Positions 60,871 to 64,000 of a DNA stretch of 64,000 nucleotides are shown here, in pieces. The notes beneath the pieces are model-generated. The model saw only the letters and a list, made by a program, of their open reading frames with translations. It was not told the DNA's origin and searched no databases. Origin of the DNA: Halobacteriales archaeon YIM A00013 (lineage in GTDB: Archaea; Halobacteriota; Halobacteria; Halobacteriales; Haloarculaceae); assembly GCA_025041195.1 (NCBI GenBank), contig JAKCFM010000001.1, forward strand, positions 2,170,001 to 2,234,000. The letters are read 5' to 3'. The translations under genes were made by a program, and so were the position numbers. Positions within the stretch are counted from its first letter, which is position 1. The number at the start of each line of letters is the position of its first letter.

Positions 60871-61268
60871 CACTGTGTCCGGACGATGAAACACTAGTCG
60901 ATGTGCTGTCTGCAGTTTCTGACTGTAAACTACTGTGTTCATCGCTTAGTGTTCCCCGTAAATGAGCTGTAAAGTCCATATCATACCCCAATACCCTCAA
61001 TCAATATAGGATTCATATAACTAATACGTAACTAGGCAAAATCGATTATATCTGGTGTGCCAGGGCTTACTACCCATTTAATAATAGCCAATACTAAGTT
61101 AGCTGAGAGAATATGTGAATTGAAAATAATCACCGAAAATCGGGACGTGCGCTTTTCTCAAAGAACGATGATTGGCAGATTACTCGGATACCCGAGCGAG
61201 TAAACAGAAGGATGTCAATATAACTGTGTGATTCAGTTCGTCCGATTATTTTTAAATGCTTCTGAAAA
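60871..61268. other. AT-rich intergenic region between DsbA-like copy 2 and the HxlR regulator
   Basis: About 400 bases with no supportable gene on either strand. It is clearly more AT-rich than the flanking genes. It would contain the promoter of the DsbA-like gene and the terminator of the regulator gene. I see no repeats of note. Confidence 0.5.
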
Positions 61269-61655
61269 TCAACACTTATTTGATTTGTCTGGTCGGCCAT
61301 CAGTCTCGACTGAAACATCTTCGACCCATTCGTTTGCCCACTCATCCAGTTCCTCAAAGACGGATTCGAGTGCTTTTCCTTTCTCGGTCAAGCTGTAATA
61401 CACGGCAATCGGGGCTGCTTCTTCAGTACGGCGGTTGACGTACCCATTTTCGAGTAGCGAGTCGAGCGCATTCGAAAGGGTCCGAGATCGGGCGTGTGTC
61501 GAGCGCTTTAGTTCGTTAAACCGCATCTCTTCGTTCATTAATTCGTGGAGGATGTTGAGCCGCCAGATCTCACCAATTTCATTAAACGAACGAACCGATG
61601 GACAGGCACTCTTGTTCTGCTTTTCGATCTCTGTCTGCCGATCCTCTGCTGACAT
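61269..61655 (-). CDS. HxlR-type winged-helix transcriptional regulator
   Basis: A 128-residue HxlR-family protein: A-C-P-S-V-R near residue 18 (the C-P motif whose Cys senses aldehydes, quinones or oxidants in several homologues), then I-W-R-L-N-I-L-H-E-L, M-R-F-N-E-L-K-R-S-T and L-E-N-G-Y-V-N-R-R, the winged helix. It ends V-Y-Y-S-L-T-E-K-G-K-A-L. A second Cys is at the very C-terminus. TAGATA boxes lie 41-53 bases upstream. It is the most likely local regulator of the aromatic cluster. Confidence 0.9.
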   Translation of the reverse strand: MSAEDRQTEIEKQNKSACPSVRSFNEIGEIWRLNILHELMNEEMRFNELKRSTHARSRTLSNALDSLLENGYVNRRTEEAAPIAVYYSLTEKGKALESVFEELDEWANEWVEDVSVETDGRPDKSNKC

Positions 61656-61695
61656 AACAGTCACTAATTCAAATCGCATGTAAATAAATATAGTG

Positions 61696-61708
61696 TATCT
61701 AATATCTA
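61696..61708 (-). promoter_or_regulatory. Paired TAGATA elements upstream of the HxlR regulator
   Basis: Two overlapping-spaced copies of TAGATA (minus strand, ttagatattagata) lie 41-53 bases before the ATG at 61655. They resemble the other four promoter elements of the cluster but are not the perfect octamer. Autoregulation by the HxlR protein is an inference. Confidence 0.4.
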
Positions 61709-61805
61709 ACACCAATAGTTGGTAAATACACTGATAGCAGTGATCTGTTGGCCGTGGACTGGCAATACTGGAATGTATTCACAGGAGATACGCTGCGATT
61801 GTGTC

Positions 61806-62849
61806 CTACAGATTGTGGGGGGGTTTTATGACTGCTTTCAAGCGTGTATTGCCACTCATCATCCGCTCGTAGGCGGTGTCGACCTCCTCTAACGGATATG
61901 TATCGACCATTGGCTCGACGGCAAACATCGAACTAAATTCAAGTGTCTCTTCTGTGTGGTAAGCGTGACCGCAGTTCCACCCTTGAATCGAACGCCGACC
62001 GTTGACGAATTCAGCAAGCTCAACTTCCAGTTGGTGGTGTGGAACAGCGACCACGAGTAGTTGCCCGTGTGGTGAAAGCCCGCCGGTAACTGCTTCGATC
62101 GCATCGCTGTTCGGAGCAGTTGCAAGGATGACATCGGCGCCGCCCAGGTCGCTGAGCTCTACCGCGGGGTCGGTCGCGTTCGAGTCAATATAATGGTGTG
62201 CACCCATCTCGTGCGCAAGCGCTTTCTTTTCAGTCCCGCGAGAAACAGCAACCGTTTCGAATCCCATTTTCCGACTGAACTGGATTCCGGTGTGGCCCAC
62301 ACCTCCGATTCCCTGTACTGCGACGAGATCACCTGGTTGTGCGATACTCCGTCGCAGCGCATTGTACGACGTTAATCCCGCGCAAACGAGCGGTCCCGCC
62401 GTTACAGGATTGATACCGTCCGGAATCGCGGCGAGCGTCTCATGAGACGCAACCATATACTCAGCATACCCACCATCAGACGTAATTCCTGTTATTTCTT
62501 TATGTTCACAGTTAGTAAAATTCCCGTCACGGCACGTATCACAGACAAAACAGTGGCCACCGTGCCAGCCAACACCAACACGCTGTCCTGTACTCCATTC
62601 TGTTACGTCGGCGCCGACCGCATCGATCGTTCCTGCGACTTCGTGTCCAGGAATACGGGGATACTCGACATCAAATTCAGGCATGTCCCCGTCTTTCACG
62701 GCTGCATCGCCGTGACACACGCCACAGGCTTCAACTTTGATACGTACTTGGTCTGGACCTGGATCGGGTATCTTACGCTCAACGATCTCAAAGGCCCCAC
62801 CAGCAGAGCTGACTTGTGCAGCTTTCATCGTTCCATTTATGTTGCTCAT
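61806..62849 (-). CDS. Zinc-dependent alcohol dehydrogenase (MDR family)
   Basis: A 347-residue medium-chain dehydrogenase. The catalytic zinc Cys is in C-G-V-C-H-G-D, with G-H-E-V-A-G-T-I following. The structural zinc cysteines are in C-F-V-C-D-T-C-R-D-G-N-F-T-N-C. The nucleotide motif is G-I-G-G-V-G-H-T-G. The substrate could be a pathway alcohol/aldehyde. A TAGATATA box is 32-39 bases upstream. Confidence 0.92.
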   Translation of the reverse strand: MSNINGTMKAAQVSSAGGAFEIVERKIPDPGPDQVRIKVEACGVCHGDAAVKDGDMPEFDVEYPRIPGHEVAGTIDAVGADVTEWSTGQRVGVGWHGGHCFVCDTCRDGNFTNCEHKEITGITSDGGYAEYMVASHETLAAIPDGINPVTAGPLVCAGLTSYNALRRSIAQPGDLVAVQGIGGVGHTGIQFSRKMGFETVAVSRGTEKKALAHEMGAHHYIDSNATDPAVELSDLGGADVILATAPNSDAIEAVTGGLSPHGQLLVVAVPHHQLEVELAEFVNGRRSIQGWNCGHAYHTEETLEFSSMFAVEPMVDTYPLEEVDTAYERMMSGNTRLKAVIKPPHNL

Positions 62850-62880
62850 ATTGTATCTTTAGGTACTATATTATAATATT

Positions 62881-62888
62881 TATATCTA
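62881..62888 (-). promoter_or_regulatory. TAGATATA element upstream of the alcohol dehydrogenase
   Basis: The octamer is 32-39 bases before the ATG at 62849, embedded in gaatagatataaatattata. It could serve as a TATA box or an operator overlapping it. Confidence 0.5.
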
Positions 62889-62955
62889 TTCATACTGTCA
62901 AAGGTAATCATTTAGTATCCAGACGGTTACTGCCTGTGAACATGGCACCACTGGC

Positions 62956-63759
62956 TCATGTGGCATACTTCATATCTGCTCCTGCGTGACCAGAGGAGTC
63001 TGATTTAGTCAAAAAATCCAGCACAGGATCAATAACGATGTCGTCAGTTATTGTCTCGTGGCCGATGTTGTGTAGAGACGTTATGTGGCTCTGTGATAAC
63101 GCTTTGTCGATCTTCTTTGTGGCATCGCGGAAGTACGCTGAGCTCTCTTCTGCGTCCAGCAATAACGTCGGAGCCGAGACTGGTAGATCCGAACCCACTG
63201 TAGAGCCTTCTGCTGCGGTAATCTCACGGGCGAGGGTTCGTGCCGGTGTTCGCCTGACTGGTTCAGGAAGCTTATCACCGGTGAACGGCACAGAACCAAC
63301 CATTTCTATAAAGAACTGTCGCTTTGCATGCTCTTCTTGACCGTTCTCAACATACTCCCACAGTTCCGGAGCAAAATCAGGCCCCTCATCGTGAGGAGGA
63401 ACCGGTATTCTTGGTTCGTATAACACCAATTTAGTGATGTGATCTGACCGTTTGGCCGCTTCAAGCGCACAGTTCGCACCAAACGAATGACCGAATACTG
63501 CAACTGGCTCACCAATTGTGTCAATTAAGGCCAGTATATCCTCTGTCTCACGTTCCAACGAGTAGGTCTCACTATCTCCACTCTTTCCCCGTCCCCGGCG
63601 ATCGAACAGATAGACAGTAAAGTTATCCACAAATCGAGACGTACATGACTCCCACAACACACGAGAGACACCACATCCGTGAATGAGAAGTAAAGGTGGG
63701 CCTTCTCCCATCCGTTCGTAAGCGATCTTTGTTCCATCTGCAGACGTGACAAATGACAT
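62956..63759 (-). CDS. Alpha/beta hydrolase
   Basis: A 267-residue hydrolase. The oxyanion part is L-I-H-G-C-G-V-S, the nucleophile elbow G-H-S-F-G-A-N, and the late catalytic His is in I-G-H-E-T-I. The acid is probably Asp or Glu near L-L-L-D-A-E. The layout is that of ring-cleavage or ester hydrolases; the N-terminal segment starts M-S-F-V-T-S-A-D-G. The TAGATATA box is 29-36 bases upstream, at the TATA position. Confidence 0.9.
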   Translation of the reverse strand: MSFVTSADGTKIAYERMGEGPPLLLIHGCGVSRVLWESCTSRFVDNFTVYLFDRRGRGKSGDSETYSLERETEDILALIDTIGEPVAVFGHSFGANCALEAAKRSDHITKLVLYEPRIPVPPHDEGPDFAPELWEYVENGQEEHAKRQFFIEMVGSVPFTGDKLPEPVRRTPARTLAREITAAEGSTVGSDLPVSAPTLLLDAEESSAYFRDATKKIDKALSQSHITSLHNIGHETITDDIVIDPVLDFLTKSDSSGHAGADMKYAT

Positions 63760-63787
63760 GTGAATAAAACTGGGAGTGGGTATAGTA

Positions 63788-63795
63788 TATATCTA
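63788..63795 (-). promoter_or_regulatory. TAGATATA element upstream of the alpha/beta hydrolase
   Basis: The octamer is 29-36 bases before the ATG at 63759 and is preceded by another ttagat, giving ttagattagatata. The spacing fits a TATA box. Confidence 0.5.
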
Positions 63796-63831
63796 ATCTA
63801 AATCACATGTAACTAGGGTGTATATACAGCA

Positions 63832-64000
63832 TCAGGTGTACTTGAGGAAACAACAACTGAATATCTGTATTTCAATCTGATCACTGCCATTCTTGATGAA
63901 ATGAATCCCAAAATCATGCCGGAGTACAGTCGCCAAGTACAGAATGGCCGCGACTTCAAGGGCCTCGATCGCCCTTTCCAAATTCTTTGAGTGCGTTCGG
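63832..64000. other. Right-edge segment, both strands open, unclassified
   Basis: Both strands show an open frame here: minus strand from the edge to a TGA at 63832, and plus strand in the same register to a TGA near 63984. The plus-strand reading (for example L-I-T-A-I-L-D-E-M-N-P-K-I-M) has no start codon in a good position, and the minus-strand reading runs off the edge. Neither is recognised. It may belong to a gene outside the window or a decayed element. Confidence 0.25.

Noticed and set aside
1-64000. CRISPR arrays, rRNA genes and complete insertion sequences
   Set aside because: No regularly spaced repeats, no rRNA-like blocks and no intact transposase were seen on reading either strand.

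Overview
The window is haloarchaeal chromosomal DNA. The signs are acidic, Asp/Glu-rich proteins, TATA boxes about 25 nt upstream of near-leaderless starts, many ATGA and TAATG gene overlaps, Tat lipoproteins, PGF-CTERM surface proteins, an archaeal RadA, an SMC-ScpA pair, a class II ribonucleotide reductase and an elongator tRNA-Met interrupted by an intron. The genus cannot be fixed from the sequence alone.

Layout. 0-26 kb is mostly housekeeping: a cut-off CitE-type lyase, RNase R, MfnA-type decarboxylase, a YndJ-like membrane protein, RidA, PEP synthase, a purine phosphoribosyltransferase with MTA phosphorylase, a D-2-hydroxyacid dehydrogenase, a broken S66 carboxypeptidase, the SMC-ScpA operon, a rhodanese, a Tat-DsbA lipoprotein coupled to a Cys-motif membrane protein, a polysaccharide deacetylase lipoprotein, isoaspartyl peptidase and methionine aminopeptidase. 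26-34 kb carries NrdJ, a 37-residue zinc protein, a TetR regulator, a DUF5830-type protein, the split tRNA-Met, membrane proteins and an enolase-superfamily enzyme. 34-40 kb holds sufS and sufU separated by three tandem paralogous PGF-CTERM proteins, two of which share an almost identical promoter. 40-44.5 kb holds an HTH regulator, a methyltransferase, AzlCD, RadA and a second hydroxyacid dehydrogenase. 44.5-46.3 kb is a scar with an integrase remnant and small ORFs around a VOC protein.

46.3-63.8 kb is one long, minus-strand accessory cluster with AT-rich spacers. Its core (55.3 to 50.1 kb) is nine overlapping or nearly abutting genes: a 49-residue ORF, trpE, trpG, a Rieske ferredoxin, paaA, paaB, paaC, paaD and a separate PaaD-type zinc ribbon. 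Around it are a benzoate/2-aminobenzoate-type CoA ligase, two amidohydrolases of the ACMSD type with a cupin between them, an aldehyde dehydrogenase, a glutathionyl-hydroquinone-reductase-like GST, DoxX, two DsbA-like proteins with a CxxS motif and a fused C-terminal winged helix, an HxlR regulator, a zinc alcohol dehydrogenase and an alpha/beta hydrolase. Several promoters share the octamer TAGATATA.

My reading, which is inference, is that chorismate is turned into anthranilate, activated as a CoA thioester and attacked by a PaaABC-type ring epoxidase, making this a dedicated biosynthetic or unusual aromatic pathway and not ordinary phenylacetate degradation. It is the most promising new system in the window. 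It may run past the right edge.
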